A DNA stretch of 64,000 bases from assembly GCF_003148645.1 (NCBI RefSeq), contig NZ_QGGP01000006.1, forward strand, positions 124,001 through 188,000. The letters are read 5' to 3'. The notes under the pieces were generated by a model. It saw only the letters and a list, made by a program, of their open reading frames with translations. It did no database searches and had not been told where the DNA came from. Position numbers and translations under genes: made by a program. This document shows, piece after piece, positions 17,470 through 27,746 of this stretch. Origin of the DNA: Xanthomarina spongicola (GTDB lineage Bacteria; Bacteroidota; Bacteroidia; Flavobacteriales; Flavobacteriaceae). Positions within the stretch are counted from its first letter, which is position 1. Every line of letters begins with the position of its first letter.

Positions 17470-19107
17470 ATGATTTCAATAGATGCATTAGCAGTTGAGT
17501 TTAGTGGTCAAACCTTGTTTAAAGACGTTTCTTTTGTTATAAATGAAAACGATAAGATTGCTCTTATGGGTAAAAATGGTGCTGGAAAATCAACTATGAT
17601 GAAAATTATTGCTGGAAAACAAAAAGCATCTCGTGGACATGTTAGATGTCCAAAAGAAGCCGTTATTGCTTATCTGCCACAACATTTATTAACAGAAGAT
17701 AATTGTACAGTTTTTGAAGAAGCCTCTAAAGCATTCGAACATGTTTTTATAATGCAAAATGAAATGGAAAGCCTTAATAAGGCTTTAGAAACCAGAACAG
17801 ATTACGAGTCTGATGAGTATATGTCTATTATCGAAAAAGTATCAGATCTAGGAGAAAAATTTTATGCACTAGAAGATGTAAATTACGATGCTGAAGTAGA
17901 GAAAGCTCTAGGAGGTCTTGGTTTTAAACGTGAAGATTTTAATAGATTAACAAGTGAGTTTAGTGGAGGTTGGCGAATGCGAATCGAATTAGCTAAAATT
18001 CTACTTCAAAAGCCAGATTTAATCCTTCTAGATGAACCTACAAATCATATCGATATAGAATCTGTTATTTGGCTTGAAGATTTTTTAGTTAATAAAGCCA
18101 AAGCTGTTATGGTTATTTCTCATGATAAAGCATTTATAGATAATATAACAAATAGAACTATAGAAGTTACAATGGGTCGTATTTACGATTATAAAGCTAA
18201 TTATTCTCATTACTTGCAGTTAAGAGAAGAAAGACGTGCTAGCCAAGTAAAAGCCTATCAAGAGCAACAAAAATTTATTGCAGACAATATGGCCTTTATT
18301 GAACGTTTTAAAGGCACCTATTCTAAAACAAATCAAGTAAGCTCTAGAGAGAGAATGCTTGAAAAATTAGAAGTTATTGAAATAGACGAAATAGATAATT
18401 CATCTTTAAAATTACGTTTTCCTCCAGCACAACGTTCAGGAGATTATCCAGTAACTGTTCAAGATTTAACAAAGACTTATGGAGATCACGTGGTGTTTAA
18501 AAACGCAAACATGTCTATCTCAAGAGGAGAAAAAGTGTCTTTTGTAGGAAGAAATGGAGAAGGGAAATCGACAATGATTAAAGCCATTATGGGAGAGATT
18601 GATTTTCAAGGAAAATGTAGTTTAGGTCATAATGTTAAAGTGGGATATTTTGCACAGAATCAAGCTTCCTTATTAGATGAAGGTTTAACGGTTTTCCAAA
18701 CAGTAGACGAGGTTGCAGAAGGAGATGTGAGAACTCAAATTAAAAACATATTAGGACGCTTTATGTTTAGTGGAGACGATATAGATAAAAAAGTAAGTGT
18801 GCTTTCTGGTGGTGAAAAAACCAGATTAGCAATGGTTAAATTACTTCTTGAGCCAGTAAACTTGCTTATACTAGATGAACCCACGAATCATTTAGATTTA
18901 AAATCCAAAGATGTTTTAAAAGAAGCTTTAATGGCTTTCGATGGTACTTTAATTTTAGTGTCTCACGATAGAGATTTTTTACAAGGACTATCGGAAAAAG
19001 TATTCGAATTTAAAGACCAAAGAGTTATTGAACATTTCGAGACTATTGATGCTTTTTTAATTAGAAACAGAATTGAAAATCTAAAAGAAATCGATTTAAA
19101 GAAATAA
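17470..19107 (+). CDS. ABC-F family ATPase (ribosome-associated translation factor type)
   Basis: The 545-residue protein has two ABC domains in tandem and no membrane segments. Domain 1 has Walker A GKNGAGKS (about 36), signature FSGGWR (about 165) and Walker B LILLDEPTNHID (about 182). Domain 2 has Walker A GRNGEGKS (about 360), signature LSGGEKTR (about 443) and Walker B LLILDEPTNHLD (about 467). The linker between them is charged and helical, as in EttA/YbiT/Uup proteins, which act at the ribosomal E site. The length suits a YbiT-like housekeeping member rather than an antibiotic-resistance type, but the subtype cannot be fixed by eye. It has its own promoter. The following gene is convergent, two bases from its stop. 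Confidence 0.93.
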   Translation: MISIDALAVEFSGQTLFKDVSFVINENDKIALMGKNGAGKSTMMKIIAGKQKASRGHVRCPKEAVIAYLPQHLLTEDNCTVFEEASKAFEHVFIMQNEMESLNKALETRTDYESDEYMSIIEKVSDLGEKFYALEDVNYDAEVEKALGGLGFKREDFNRLTSEFSGGWRMRIELAKILLQKPDLILLDEPTNHIDIESVIWLEDFLVNKAKAVMVISHDKAFIDNITNRTIEVTMGRIYDYKANYSHYLQLREERRASQVKAYQEQQKFIADNMAFIERFKGTYSKTNQVSSRERMLEKLEVIEIDEIDNSSLKLRFPPAQRSGDYPVTVQDLTKTYGDHVVFKNANMSISRGEKVSFVGRNGEGKSTMIKAIMGEIDFQGKCSLGHNVKVGYFAQNQASLLDEGLTVFQTVDEVAEGDVRTQIKNILGRFMFSGDDIDKKVSVLSGGEKTRLAMVKLLLEPVNLLILDEPTNHLDLKSKDVLKEALMAFDGTLILVSHDRDFLQGLSEKVFEFKDQRVIEHFETIDAFLIRNRIENLKEIDLKK

Positions 19108-19109
19108 TA

Positions 19110-19346
19110 CTATTCTTCATATACTTGTCCTCGATGAGGTTTCAATGCATCACGAACAGGTTTCATGTCTGCTTCTTTTACAACCATATAAGCAATAGTG
19201 TGCATGTTGTTTATTAACTCAAAACCTGTAATGTTAGTATCTAGGTTTTTGATGGTTATGTATTCCTTTAAGTGTATTTCGTGATGTTCTGCTGTTTTAG
19301 CAGAATTAGGGCCTCTAAAATCCCAGATTAATTTTAATTTACGCAT
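19110..19346 (-). CDS. Small conserved protein of unknown function
   Basis: The 78-residue protein shows no signal peptide or membrane segment. It contains IWDFRGPNSAKTAEHHEIHLKE at the start and a possible beta-alpha-beta C-terminal half (FELINNMHTIAYMVVKEADM, ending KPHRGQVYEE). It appears to be a stand-alone small protein conserved in Flavobacteria, but I do not recognise the family. Its ATG overlaps the 3' end of the SRPBCC gene by eight bases, so the two form a coupled pair. The coupling and the clean codon pattern argue that it is real. No function is proposed. Confidence 0.7.
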   Translation of the reverse strand: MRKLKLIWDFRGPNSAKTAEHHEIHLKEYITIKNLDTNITGFELINNMHTIAYMVVKEADMKPVRDALKPHRGQVYEE

Positions 19347-19794
19347 TAGCTACAGAAGTTCCTTTTTCAGCAAAATTTTTAAAATCTTGCATGTATGTTT
19401 TAGATTGTTTTTTAAAAGCGCTAGGCATTATCAAGGTCATCATTCTAAGCATAAAACCAGTTGGAATGAATTCGCTTTTAGAAATCCATTTTGTTTGCCC
19501 ATCCATTGTTTCTTCAAAATAGTTTTCTTGAATATTATGCATCCCTTTCGTATCATAGTTAACATGAAATTCATGAGGCATTTTTTTATGTGTTATAGTC
19601 TCAATTAATTCCATATCTCGTTTACCCATTTTATAGAGTAATTTCATTTTGGCTCCAATATCTCCAGGAGTTCCTGAAATATAATCATAACCAACTAAAC
19701 CTCTTTGCCAGTGTTTCATGTTTTCAGGATTATCTAACTTTTTAATAAATGCTTCCAAAGGAATATTAACTATTATTTCTGTGGTGTATTTCAT
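19339..19794 (-). CDS. SRPBCC-fold (START/polyketide-cyclase-like) protein
   Basis: The start is taken at the ATG at 19794 (protein MKYTTEIIVNIPLEAF), giving 151 residues; the frame is open 11 codons further upstream to 19827, but the family's first strand begins at MKYT. The pattern of the first strand, the helix FIKKLDNPENMKHWQ, the GTPGDIGAKMKLLYK strand and the long C-terminal helix (LMPSAFKKQSKTYMQDFKNF) fit the SRPBCC helix-grip fold, which binds hydrophobic ligands. Specificity is not predictable. It is upstream of the 78-residue gene and overlaps it by eight bases. Confidence 0.8.
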   Translation of the reverse strand: MKYTTEIIVNIPLEAFIKKLDNPENMKHWQRGLVGYDYISGTPGDIGAKMKLLYKMGKRDMELIETITHKKMPHEFHVNYDTKGMHNIQENYFEETMDGQTKWISKSEFIPTGFMLRMMTLIMPSAFKKQSKTYMQDFKNFAEKGTSVANA

Positions 19795-19899
19795 AATTAT
19801 TTCAGTTTCAATAACTACAAGATACAATAAATAAAAGGCTATTAAAAGCCAAGCATAAACAGATACTAAAAAACTTTCTAAACCGTTTGTTAATGCAGC

Positions 19900-19929
19900 T
19901 TGTATTAATGGTTAATATTACTACTTTTG
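19900..19929 (+). promoter_or_regulatory. Promoter of the foldase gene cluster
   Basis: TTG at 19900-19902, a 19-base gap and TACTTTTG at 19922-19929 fit the Bacteroidota consensus. It lies 26 bases before the first PPIase ATG. Confidence 0.72.
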
Positions 19930-19955
19930 CAACAGTGTAAAATAAATTAAATAAC

Positions 19956-21905
19956 ATGCAAAAATATTTTTTAGTAGTCGTTTTTTCTTTGTGTTTTTTC
20001 TTAAATAATGCACAGAACTCAAAAGATGAAATTTTGTTTACTGTAGATAATGATCCGGTTTATGTTTCAGAATTTACAAGAGTTTTCAATAAAAATATTG
20101 ATTTAGTTAAAGATGAATCGCAAAAAGATGTCGATGAGTATTTAAAACTTTTTGTTAATTATAAACTAAAATTAAAAGAAGCTCATGCCTTGGGTTTAGA
20201 TGAAAAACCTTCGTACAAAAACGAATTGGCAAATTATAAATCACAATTAGCTAAAAACTATTTAACAGATTCTAAAGTAACAGATGAGCTAGTTGAAGAG
20301 GCTTATTACAGAACGGTTAATGAAGTAAAGGCAAGTCATATTTTAATTAGATTATCCGACAATCCAACTCCTGAAGATACTTTAACTGCTTATAACGATT
20401 TAATCAAGCTGAGAGAAAGAGTAATTAGTGAGGGATTTGAGCAAGTAAAAAGTCAAGTACATAATGGTAAAACCATTTACGCTGAAGATTTAGGATATTT
20501 TACTGGATTTAAAATGGTTTACGATTTTGAAACTGCAGCATACAATACAAATGTTGGTGAAGTGTCAATGCCTTTTAAAACTAGATTTGGTTACCATATA
20601 GTAATTGTACAAGATAAGCGAGCTTCTAGAGGAGAAAGAACGGTTGCTCATATTATGATAAATGAATCTAGAAAAGATTCATTACAAGAAAGTGCAAAAC
20701 AAAGAATTAACGATATTTATTTAAAACTTCAGCAAGGTGAAGATTTTGAGTCTTTAGCAAAACAATTTTCCGAAGACCAAAGTTCTGCAAGTAAAGGTGG
20801 TATGTTATCACCATTTAGTGGTGGGCAATTAACTTCTATTGAGTTTGAAAACCAAGCTTTTAGTCTTGAGAAAGTTGGAGATATTTCTAAACCTTTTAAA
20901 ACAGAATTCGGTTGGCATATAATAAAGTTATATAATAAAAAGTCCGTTGAAAGTTATGAGAGTATGAAAGGAGAATTAGAAGAAAAAGTAAAAAAAGATT
21001 CTCGTTCTCAGCTTATAAATTCAGCTTTAACAAATAAGCTTAAAAAGCAATATTTAGAAACCGATAAACAACCAGATTTAAGTTATTTTGTTTCTATTTT
21101 AAATGATGGTTATTTTTCTGGAAAATGGGCTTTACCACAAGATTTTAAAGCAAATAGTCCACTTATTAAAATAGGAACTAAGCAAATTACAAATGAAGCG
21201 TTTGGTGCATATTTAGAAAAAAATCAAAGGCGTAATATGCCAAAGGTTGATTTCAATAAACTAGTGTCTGATAGTTATGAGCAATTTTTAGAAAAACAAT
21301 TGCTTCAGTATAAGGAAGAACAGTTAGCTTTTGAAAATCCAGATTTTGCATACATAGTTGAAGAGTATAGAGATGGTCTTTTGTTATTCGATTTAATGGA
21401 AACAGAAATCTGGAATGCAGCTAAGAAAGATTCAGTAGGATTAAATAATTTCTATAACGATAATAAAGAAAGTTACTTCTGGAATAAAAGAGTAGATGCA
21501 GTTGTTGCATCTTCTGCTAAAAAAGCAACTATTAAAAAAGTTGAAAAATTATTACGTGAAAACAAATCACCAGAACAAATTAAATTAGAATTGAACTCAG
21601 AGAATTCAATCGATGTTATTTTTTCTTCGGGTATAATGGATGCACAACACCAATCTTTACCTTCAGACTTTAAATTTAATACAGGTATTTCAGAAATATA
21701 TAAATTTAACGATGCCTATATAGTTGCAGATGTTAAGGAAGTATTGCCAAAAGAATTAAAAACTTTCGATGAAGCCAGAGGAATGGTTATAAGCGATTTT
21801 CAAAATTATAAAGAAGCCAACTGGATTTTAGATTTAGAGAAAAAATACACAGTAACTATCAATCAAGATGTTCTTGCTAAAGTTAAGGCGCAATTAAATA
21901 ATTAA
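19956..21905 (+). CDS. Periplasmic parvulin-type peptidylprolyl isomerase/chaperone
   Basis: The 649-residue protein has a signal peptide (MQKYFLVVVFSLCFFLNNAQ). A helical SurA-like N-domain (about 25-110) is followed by two parvulin domains: one from about 118 (VKASHILIRL to FGYHIVIVQDKR) and one from about 228 (RTVAHIMINE to FGWHIIKLYNKK), with the Gly-rich loop SKGGMLSPFSGGQL in the second. A long C-terminal region (about 345-649) is helical and lacks a third clear parvulin. It should catalyse proline isomerisation and hold outer-membrane proteins in the periplasm. It is first of three adjacent foldase-like genes; the next begins one base after its stop. Confidence 0.92.
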   Translation: MQKYFLVVVFSLCFFLNNAQNSKDEILFTVDNDPVYVSEFTRVFNKNIDLVKDESQKDVDEYLKLFVNYKLKLKEAHALGLDEKPSYKNELANYKSQLAKNYLTDSKVTDELVEEAYYRTVNEVKASHILIRLSDNPTPEDTLTAYNDLIKLRERVISEGFEQVKSQVHNGKTIYAEDLGYFTGFKMVYDFETAAYNTNVGEVSMPFKTRFGYHIVIVQDKRASRGERTVAHIMINESRKDSLQESAKQRINDIYLKLQQGEDFESLAKQFSEDQSSASKGGMLSPFSGGQLTSIEFENQAFSLEKVGDISKPFKTEFGWHIIKLYNKKSVESYESMKGELEEKVKKDSRSQLINSALTNKLKKQYLETDKQPDLSYFVSILNDGYFSGKWALPQDFKANSPLIKIGTKQITNEAFGAYLEKNQRRNMPKVDFNKLVSDSYEQFLEKQLLQYKEEQLAFENPDFAYIVEEYRDGLLLFDLMETEIWNAAKKDSVGLNNFYNDNKESYFWNKRVDAVVASSAKKATIKKVEKLLRENKSPEQIKLELNSENSIDVIFSSGIMDAQHQSLPSDFKFNTGISEIYKFNDAYIVADVKEVLPKELKTFDEARGMVISDFQNYKEANWILDLEKKYTVTINQDVLAKVKAQLNN

Positions 21906-21906
21906 T

Positions 21907-22767
21907 TTGAAGTTAAAAACTAAAATATTATATCTATTACCAGTTTTATATCTGTTGGTTTCTTGCGATTTTTTTAAAGAAACAGACGATAGGATTCCTA
22001 TTGCCAGAGTTCATGAAACGTATCTTTACGAAGAAGATGTTAAAGACTTATTAAAAGACGGTATGTCTGTCCAAGATAGTACAATGGTTGTCTCTAGTTA
22101 TATAAATGACTGGGCAAAAGAGCAATTACTGGTTAGAGGAGCTAAACGAAATTTAACCGAAGCCAAACAAGAAGTTTTTAATAAATTAGCCTTAGAATAC
22201 AAAAACGAACTTTATACAAAAGCCTATTTAGAAGCCTTAGTAGCAAAAAACCTAGATACTGTAATAACTTTAGAAGAAGCTGAAGCTTATTATAACAAGA
22301 ATAAACAAGTATTTAGATTAAACGAAGATTTAATAAAGCTTAGGTACATTAATTTAGAAGAAAATAGATTAGACTTAAAAGAATTAGAACAAAAATTTAA
22401 GAGGTTTAATAATGAGGATAAAAAGGAGTTAGATTCTATCTCTATACAGTTTAAATCTTATTCATTAAAAGATTCTGTTTGGGTAAAAGTAGATCAAGTT
22501 GTAGATAAAATTCCAGCAATTACAACCGAAAATAAAAGTGAACTGTTAAAAATATCTAATTTTATACAACTCAAAGATTCATTAGGATTATATTTGGTGC
22601 ATATTAACGATGTTTTGTTTAGAAACAATACAGCTCCATTAGAATATGTAAAGCCAACTATAGACAAAATCGTTATAAATAAAAGAAAATTAGAGCTCAT
22701 AAGAGAGTTAGAAAAAGACATTACAAAAGATGCTATTAAAAATAAAAAATTTGAAATCTATAATTAA
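21907..22767 (+). CDS. Lipoprotein related to SurA/PpiC chaperones, no clear parvulin domain
   Basis: Translation most likely begins at a TTG (21907), as the first in-frame ATG falls after the lipobox. The 286-residue product has a lipoprotein signal (KTKILYLLPVLYLLVSC) with the acylated Cys near residue 20. The N-terminal half (INDWAKEQLLVRGAKRNLTEAKQEVFNKL) looks like the helical N-domain of SurA/PpiC proteins. The expected parvulin motifs (HILI, GG, FGYHI) are missing, so it may be a chaperone without isomerase activity. It lies between two isomerase genes, one base after the first and overlapping the next, which supports a joint role in outer-membrane protein folding. Confidence 0.82.
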   Translation: MKLKTKILYLLPVLYLLVSCDFFKETDDRIPIARVHETYLYEEDVKDLLKDGMSVQDSTMVVSSYINDWAKEQLLVRGAKRNLTEAKQEVFNKLALEYKNELYTKAYLEALVAKNLDTVITLEEAEAYYNKNKQVFRLNEDLIKLRYINLEENRLDLKELEQKFKRFNNEDKKELDSISIQFKSYSLKDSVWVKVDQVVDKIPAITTENKSELLKISNFIQLKDSLGLYLVHINDVLFRNNTAPLEYVKPTIDKIVINKRKLELIRELEKDITKDAIKNKKFEIYN

Positions 22768-24178
22768 ATTTAACCAGTACTTACTAATATGTTTAACATG
22801 CTTAGTAACTCAAGTAGTTTCCTCTCAAATAATTATTGAAGAAGATGAAGTAGTAGAAGTAGAAACAGACACTATTGACAGATCTCAATCTAGAAAAATA
22901 GATGGAGTAGCAGCAGTTGTAGGTGAATATATTATTCTTGATTCGGATATTGATAATACTATTTTACAATTAAAAGCTCAAGGTGCATCTATGGAAGGTG
23001 TAACACGTTGTCAGCTTTTCGGAAAACTATTAGAAGATAAACTATACGCACATCAAGCAGTACAAGATAGTGTTGTAGTTTCTGATGCAGAAATTCGTTC
23101 TGCTGTAGATTATCAATTGCAACAATTTCTGGATCAGTCAGGTAAAACCATGGAAGAGCTTATTGCTTTTTATAATAAAGCAGATGAAAAAAGTTTTAGA
23201 GACGAAATGTTCGAGATTAACAAGAGCAATAAGTTGGCAAGCGAAATGCAAAGAAAAATTATTGAAGAAGTTGAGGTAACTCCAGAGGAAGTTAGACAAT
23301 TCTACAGTAAAATTCCTGTAGAAGAAAGACCAACTTTCGGTACAGAATTAAAAGTTTCTCAAATAGTAATTGAACCAGAGGTTTCTGAAGAAAACAAACA
23401 AAAAGCCATTGATCAATTAAAACAGTTTAAAGCAGATATTATAGAAAATGGAGCTAGTTTTCGTCAAAAAGTAGTCTTATATACAGACGATACAGAGTCC
23501 ATTAAAACAGGTGGTCTTTATACATTATACAGAAAAAAACCTAGAATGGTAAAAGAGTTTAGAGATGTTGCTTTCTCATTACAGGAAGGTGAAATTTCAG
23601 AACCTTTCGAAACTGAGTTTGGTTACCATATTATTTATTTAGAAAAAATTAGAGGTCAGGAATTCGATGTACGTCATATTTTAATAATGCCTGAAGTATC
23701 TCAAGATGCTGTTCTGGCTGCAAAGTCAGAAATTGAAACTATTAGACAACGTATTGTTGATGGAGATATTTCTTTTGCAGAAGCTGCTTTAGAATTTAGT
23801 GATGAAAAAGAAACAAAAAGTGAAGGAGGTCTATTAATTAATCCTGCAACTCAAGATTATAATTTCGAGCTTACTAGAATGGATCCAGAATTATATGGTC
23901 AAATTCAAGATTTAAAAGATAACGAGGTTAGTTTAATAATTACAGATAGAGGTAGAACTGGAAATGTAAAATTTAAAATAATGATGGTAAGCGATAGAAT
24001 AGACGAGCACGTAGCAGACTTTTCTAGAGATTATTTGAAAATTAAAGAATTGGCTCTAAACGAAAAACGTTTTAAGGTTATTGAAGAATGGCAAGAAGAA
24101 AAAATTATGGAAACCTATATTAAAATTAATGGAGAGTATAGAGACTGTGAATTTTCTAGTAACTGGTTAAAAAAATAA
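22730..24178 (+). CDS. SurA-like periplasmic peptidylprolyl isomerase
   Basis: The 482-residue protein has a signal peptide (hydrophobic core YLLICLTCLVTQVV, cleavage after VSS). Its N-domain matches SurA: VAAVVGEYIILDSDIDNTI near residue 60. Two parvulin domains follow: about 205-315 (VSQIVIEPEV to FGYHIIYLEKIRG) and about 315-425 (VRHILIMPEV, SEGGLL). It should escort outer-membrane proteins. The ATG at 22730 gives a 38-base overlap with the previous gene; a TTG at 22751 would give a shorter, more typical signal peptide (KSIIKFNQYLLIC) and a 17-base overlap, so the exact start is uncertain. The MoxR gene follows after two bases. Confidence 0.92.
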   Translation: MLLKIKNLKSIIKFNQYLLICLTCLVTQVVSSQIIIEEDEVVEVETDTIDRSQSRKIDGVAAVVGEYIILDSDIDNTILQLKAQGASMEGVTRCQLFGKLLEDKLYAHQAVQDSVVVSDAEIRSAVDYQLQQFLDQSGKTMEELIAFYNKADEKSFRDEMFEINKSNKLASEMQRKIIEEVEVTPEEVRQFYSKIPVEERPTFGTELKVSQIVIEPEVSEENKQKAIDQLKQFKADIIENGASFRQKVVLYTDDTESIKTGGLYTLYRKKPRMVKEFRDVAFSLQEGEISEPFETEFGYHIIYLEKIRGQEFDVRHILIMPEVSQDAVLAAKSEIETIRQRIVDGDISFAEAALEFSDEKETKSEGGLLINPATQDYNFELTRMDPELYGQIQDLKDNEVSLIITDRGRTGNVKFKIMMVSDRIDEHVADFSRDYLKIKELALNEKRFKVIEEWQEEKIMETYIKINGEYRDCEFSSNWLKK

Positions 24179-24180
24179 AT

Positions 24181-25134
24181 ATGTCAGACGTTGCGAAAAT
24201 AGAAGAATTAGTAAAAAAGTATCAAGCATTAAAAACTGAAATTGCCAAAATAATTGTTGGTCAAGATCAGGTTGTAAGTCAAATTCTAATTTCTATTTTC
24301 TCAGGTGGTCATGCATTATTAATCGGTGTTCCTGGTTTAGCAAAAACATTAATGGTTAATACCATTGCCCAAACTTTAGGTTTAGATTTTAAACGCATTC
24401 AATTTACACCAGATTTAATGCCTAGCGATATTCTAGGAAGCGAGATTCTGGATGAAAACAGACATTTTAAATTTATTAAAGGCCCTATTTTTGCTAATAT
24501 TATTTTAGCAGACGAGATTAATAGAACACCACCTAAAACTCAAGCAGCTTTACTTGAAGCCATGCAAGAACGTTCTGTTACAGTTGCTGGACATAATTAC
24601 AACTTAAGCTTACCTTATTTTGTATTGGCAACACAAAACCCAATAGAGCAAGAAGGAACTTATCCATTACCTGAAGCACAATTAGATAGGTTCATGTTTG
24701 CTGTTAATTTAGATTATCCTTCTTTTGAAGAAGAAGTACAAGTTGTTAAAACAACTACAACAGATGTACAAGCTACAGTCAATTCGTTATTTTCTGCTCA
24801 GGAAATTATAGATATTCAACATTTAATCCGAAGAATTCCCGTTGCAGATAATGTTATCGAGTATGCTGTTAGAATGGTTGGAAAAACAAGACCAAATAGC
24901 AAAGAGGCAACAGATTTAGTAAAAAACTACATTGATTGGGGAGCTGGACCAAGAGCATCACAAAATTTAATTTTAGCAGCAAAAACTCATGCAGCTATTA
25001 ATGGGAAATTTTCACCTGATATAGAAAATGTTCAAGCAGTTGCTGGAAGTATTCTAAGACACAGAATTATTAAAAATTATAAAGCAGAAGCCGAAGGTAT
25101 TTCAGAAGAGCAGATTATTAAAAGTTTGTTCTAA
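24181..25134 (+). CDS. MoxR-family AAA+ ATPase
   Basis: The 317-residue protein has the MoxR signature: Walker A in GVPGLAKT (about 46-53), Walker B in ILADEINRTPPKTQAALLEAMQER (about 109-132), sensor 1 in FVLATQNPIEQEGTYPLPEAQLDRF (about 149-173), and the C-terminal lid domain. MoxR proteins act as chaperone-like ATPases, commonly next to VWA-domain and DUF58 genes. Here no such partner follows; instead it ends a run of periplasmic foldase genes, two bases after the SurA-like gene. A link to envelope protein quality control is inferred from position. A 264-base A+T-rich gap follows that holds only the aconitase promoter. Confidence 0.95.
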   Translation: MSDVAKIEELVKKYQALKTEIAKIIVGQDQVVSQILISIFSGGHALLIGVPGLAKTLMVNTIAQTLGLDFKRIQFTPDLMPSDILGSEILDENRHFKFIKGPIFANIILADEINRTPPKTQAALLEAMQERSVTVAGHNYNLSLPYFVLATQNPIEQEGTYPLPEAQLDRFMFAVNLDYPSFEEEVQVVKTTTTDVQATVNSLFSAQEIIDIQHLIRRIPVADNVIEYAVRMVGKTRPNSKEATDLVKNYIDWGAGPRASQNLILAAKTHAAINGKFSPDIENVQAVAGSILRHRIIKNYKAEAEGISEEQIIKSLF

Positions 25135-25348
25135 ATATTACCTTAATAAATTACTCTTTTTTTAATTTCTAATCAGTTTTTCTTCATTTAGAATCATTAA
25201 TCATAATTTTACAATTATTAATTTATTATTTTATAGCATAATAAATTACGAAATCATTAATATAATACCTAATTATTCATATTTTATTGAATTATATTCA
25301 ATGATTAATCGATTTTGTTACATATTTTTAAATCTCCTATAAAATTTG

Positions 25349-25356
25349 TAATTTTG
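25349..25356 (+). promoter_or_regulatory. Candidate -7 box of aconitase promoter
   Basis: TAATTTTG fits TAnnTTTG, 42 bases before the aconitase ATG. No TTTG is at the right distance. The rest of the 25135-25398 gap is A+T-rich and shows no other recognised feature. Confidence 0.5.
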
Positions 25357-25398
25357 CAAGACCTTAATTAATTATTAATAATCTTATAAATAAAACAT

Positions 25399-27663
25399 AT
25401 GGCATTCGATATTGAAATGATAAAGAAAGTTTATTCTACAATGGCAGAACGTGTAGACAAAGCAAGAGAAATTGTAGGAAAACCATTAACACTTTCTGAA
25501 AAGATTTTATATTCTCACTTATGGGATGGAACTCCTACCAAAGCATTTCAAAGAGGTAAAGATTATGTAGATTTTGCACCAGATCGTATTGCATTGCAAG
25601 ATGCTACAGCGCAAATGGCATTATTGCAGTTTATGCAAGCAGGAAAAGCTAAAGTTGCAGTTCCTACTACAACGCATTGCGATCACTTAATCCAAGCGAA
25701 ACAAGGTGCTGTACCAGATTTAAAACGTGCTAATGAAACCAGTAATGAGGTTTTCGACTTTTTAGCATCCGTTTCTAATAAATATGGTCTTGGTTTCTGG
25801 AAACCAGGAGCTGGAATTATTCATCAAGTAGTTTTAGAAAATTATGCATTTCCTGGTGGAATGATGATTGGTACAGATTCTCATACTGTTAACGCAGGAG
25901 GTTTAGGAATGGTAGCAATTGGTGTAGGTGGAGCAGATGCTGTAGATGTTATGGCAGGAATGGCTTGGGAATTAAAATTCCCGAAACTAATAGGTGTTAA
26001 ATTAACAGGTAGCTTAAATGGTTGGACATCTGCAAAAGATGTAATCCTTAAAGTTGCTGGCATTCTTACTGTAAAAGGTGGAACAGGTGCCATTGTTGAA
26101 TATTTTGGCCCTGGTGCTAAAAATTTATCTTGTACAGGAAAAGGAACTATTTGTAATATGGGAGCAGAAATAGGAGCTACTACTTCAACTTTTGGTTACG
26201 ACGATTCTATGGAACGTTATTTACGTGCTACAGATAGAAATGATATTGCTGATGAAGCAAATAAAATCCGTGAATATTTAACAGGAGATGATGAAGTATA
26301 CGCGTCTCCAGAACAATATTTTGATCAAGTTATCGAAATCGATTTAGATACCTTACGCCCACATTTAAATGGACCTTTTACCCCAGATTTAGCAACAGAA
26401 GTTGGTGATCTTGGTGAAAAAGCAAGAAAAAACGATTGGCCTTTAAAAGTTGATTGGGGACTTATAGGTTCTTGTACTAATAGTTCTTATGAAGATTTAA
26501 CTCGCGCAGCTTCAATTGCTAAACAAGCAGTTGATAAAAATATTAAAGCCAAATCCGATTTTGGAATTAATCCAGGTTCTGAGCAAATTCGTTTTACAGC
26601 AGAACGAGATGGCGTTTTAAAAATATTTGAAGATTTAAATGCCACTATCTTTACAAATGCTTGTGGACCTTGTATTGGACAATGGGATAGAAGCGATAGG
26701 AAGGGAGATGAAAAAAATACCATTGTACACTCTTTTAACAGAAACTTCTCAAAGCGTGCCGATGGTAACCCTAACACACATGCTTTTGTAGGATCTCCAG
26801 AAATGGTTGCGGCAATCGCCATTTCAGGAAGATTGGATTTTGATCCAATGAATGATACGTTAATTAATGAAGATGGTCAAGAAATTAAATTAGATGAACC
26901 AAAAGGACTTGAATTACCACCATTAGGGTTTGATGTTAAAGAATCTGGTTATGTAGAGCCTGTTAAAGATGGAAGTAAAGTAGATGTATCTGTTAATCCA
27001 AATTCAGAGCGCTTACAATTATTAGAGCCTTTTACACCTATTGGAAATAAAATTACAGGTGCTAAATTATTAATTAAAGCTTTCGGGAAATGTACAACCG
27101 ACCATATCTCTATGGCTGGACCTTGGTTACGTTTTAGAGGACATTTAGATAATATTTCTAATAACATGTTAATTGGGGCTGTTAATGCATTTGGTAAGAA
27201 AACCAATTTTGTAAAAAACCAATTAACTGGTGAATTTGGTGGTGTTCCAGATGTAGCAAGAGATTATAAAGCAAAAGGAATATATTCAATAGTAGTTGGA
27301 GACCATAACTACGGTGAAGGTTCTTCTCGTGAACATGCTGCTATGGAACCAAGACATTTAGGTGTTGCAGCAGTTTTAGTAAAATCGTTTGCTCGTATTC
27401 ATGAAACAAACCTTAAAAAACAAGGGATGTTAGGTTTAACCTTTGCTAATGAATCTGATTACGATTTAATTCAGGAAGACGATACAATTAATTTCCTAGA
27501 TTTAAACGAATTTGCTCCTGGTAAACCTTTAAAATTAGAGTTTGTTCATGCAGATGGAAGTAAAAATGTAATTGTTGCTAACCATACTTACAATCAATCT
27601 CAAATAGATTGGTATAATGAAGGTTCTGCTTTAAATTTAATTAAGAAAGAAAATGCTTCATAA
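25399..27663 (+). CDS. acn: Aconitate hydratase (mitochondrial-type)
   Basis: The 754-residue enzyme interconverts citrate and isocitrate in the TCA cycle in the cytosol. The [4Fe-4S] ligands are visible: C359 in [10 protein letters not shown], and C422 and C425 in NACGPCIG. Substrate-site stretches include [11 protein letters not shown] (about 157) and the swivel domain motif [15 protein letters not shown] (about 637). The 754-residue length and the order of motifs fit the mitochondrial-type aconitase found in Bacteroidota, rather than AcnA (about 890) or AcnB (about 865). It is a single-gene unit with a hairpin terminator. Confidence 0.96.
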   Translation: MAFDIEMIKKVYSTMAERVDKAREIVGKPLTLSEKILYSHLWDGTPTKAFQRGKDYVDFAPDRIALQDATAQMALLQFMQAGKAKVAVPTTTHCDHLIQAKQGAVPDLKRANETSNEVFDFLASVSNKYGLGFWKPGAGIIHQVVLENYAFPGGMMIGTDSHTVNAGGLGMVAIGVGGADAVDVMAGMAWELKFPKLIGVKLTGSLNGWTSAKDVILKVAGILTVKGGTGAIVEYFGPGAKNLSCTGKGTICNMGAEIGATTSTFGYDDSMERYLRATDRNDIADEANKIREYLTGDDEVYASPEQYFDQVIEIDLDTLRPHLNGPFTPDLATEVGDLGEKARKNDWPLKVDWGLIGSCTNSSYEDLTRAASIAKQAVDKNIKAKSDFGINPGSEQIRFTAERDGVLKIFEDLNATIFTNACGPCIGQWDRSDRKGDEKNTIVHSFNRNFSKRADGNPNTHAFVGSPEMVAAIAISGRLDFDPMNDTLINEDGQEIKLDEPKGLELPPLGFDVKESGYVEPVKDGSKVDVSVNPNSERLQLLEPFTPIGNKITGAKLLIKAFGKCTTDHISMAGPWLRFRGHLDNISNNMLIGAVNAFGKKTNFVKNQLTGEFGGVPDVARDYKAKGIYSIVVGDHNYGEGSSREHAAMEPRHLGVAAVLVKSFARIHETNLKKQGMLGLTFANESDYDLIQEDDTINFLDLNEFAPGKPLKLEFVHADGSKNVIVANHTYNQSQIDWYNEGSALNLIKKENAS

Positions 27664-27687
27664 GGTTTTAAGAAGTTGAAATTTATA

Positions 27688-27720
27688 AAAAAAACTCCTG
27701 AAGCAATTCAGGAGTTTTTT
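27688..27720 (+). terminator. Terminator of aconitase, possibly bidirectional
   Basis: AAAACTCCTGAA pairs with TTCAGGAGTTTT, followed by more T on the plus side and preceded by a run of A. The convergent outer-membrane protein gene ends 27 bases further on, so the hairpin may serve both. Confidence 0.9.
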
Positions 27721-27746
27721 GTATTATATATAAATGAAAAGAATAT

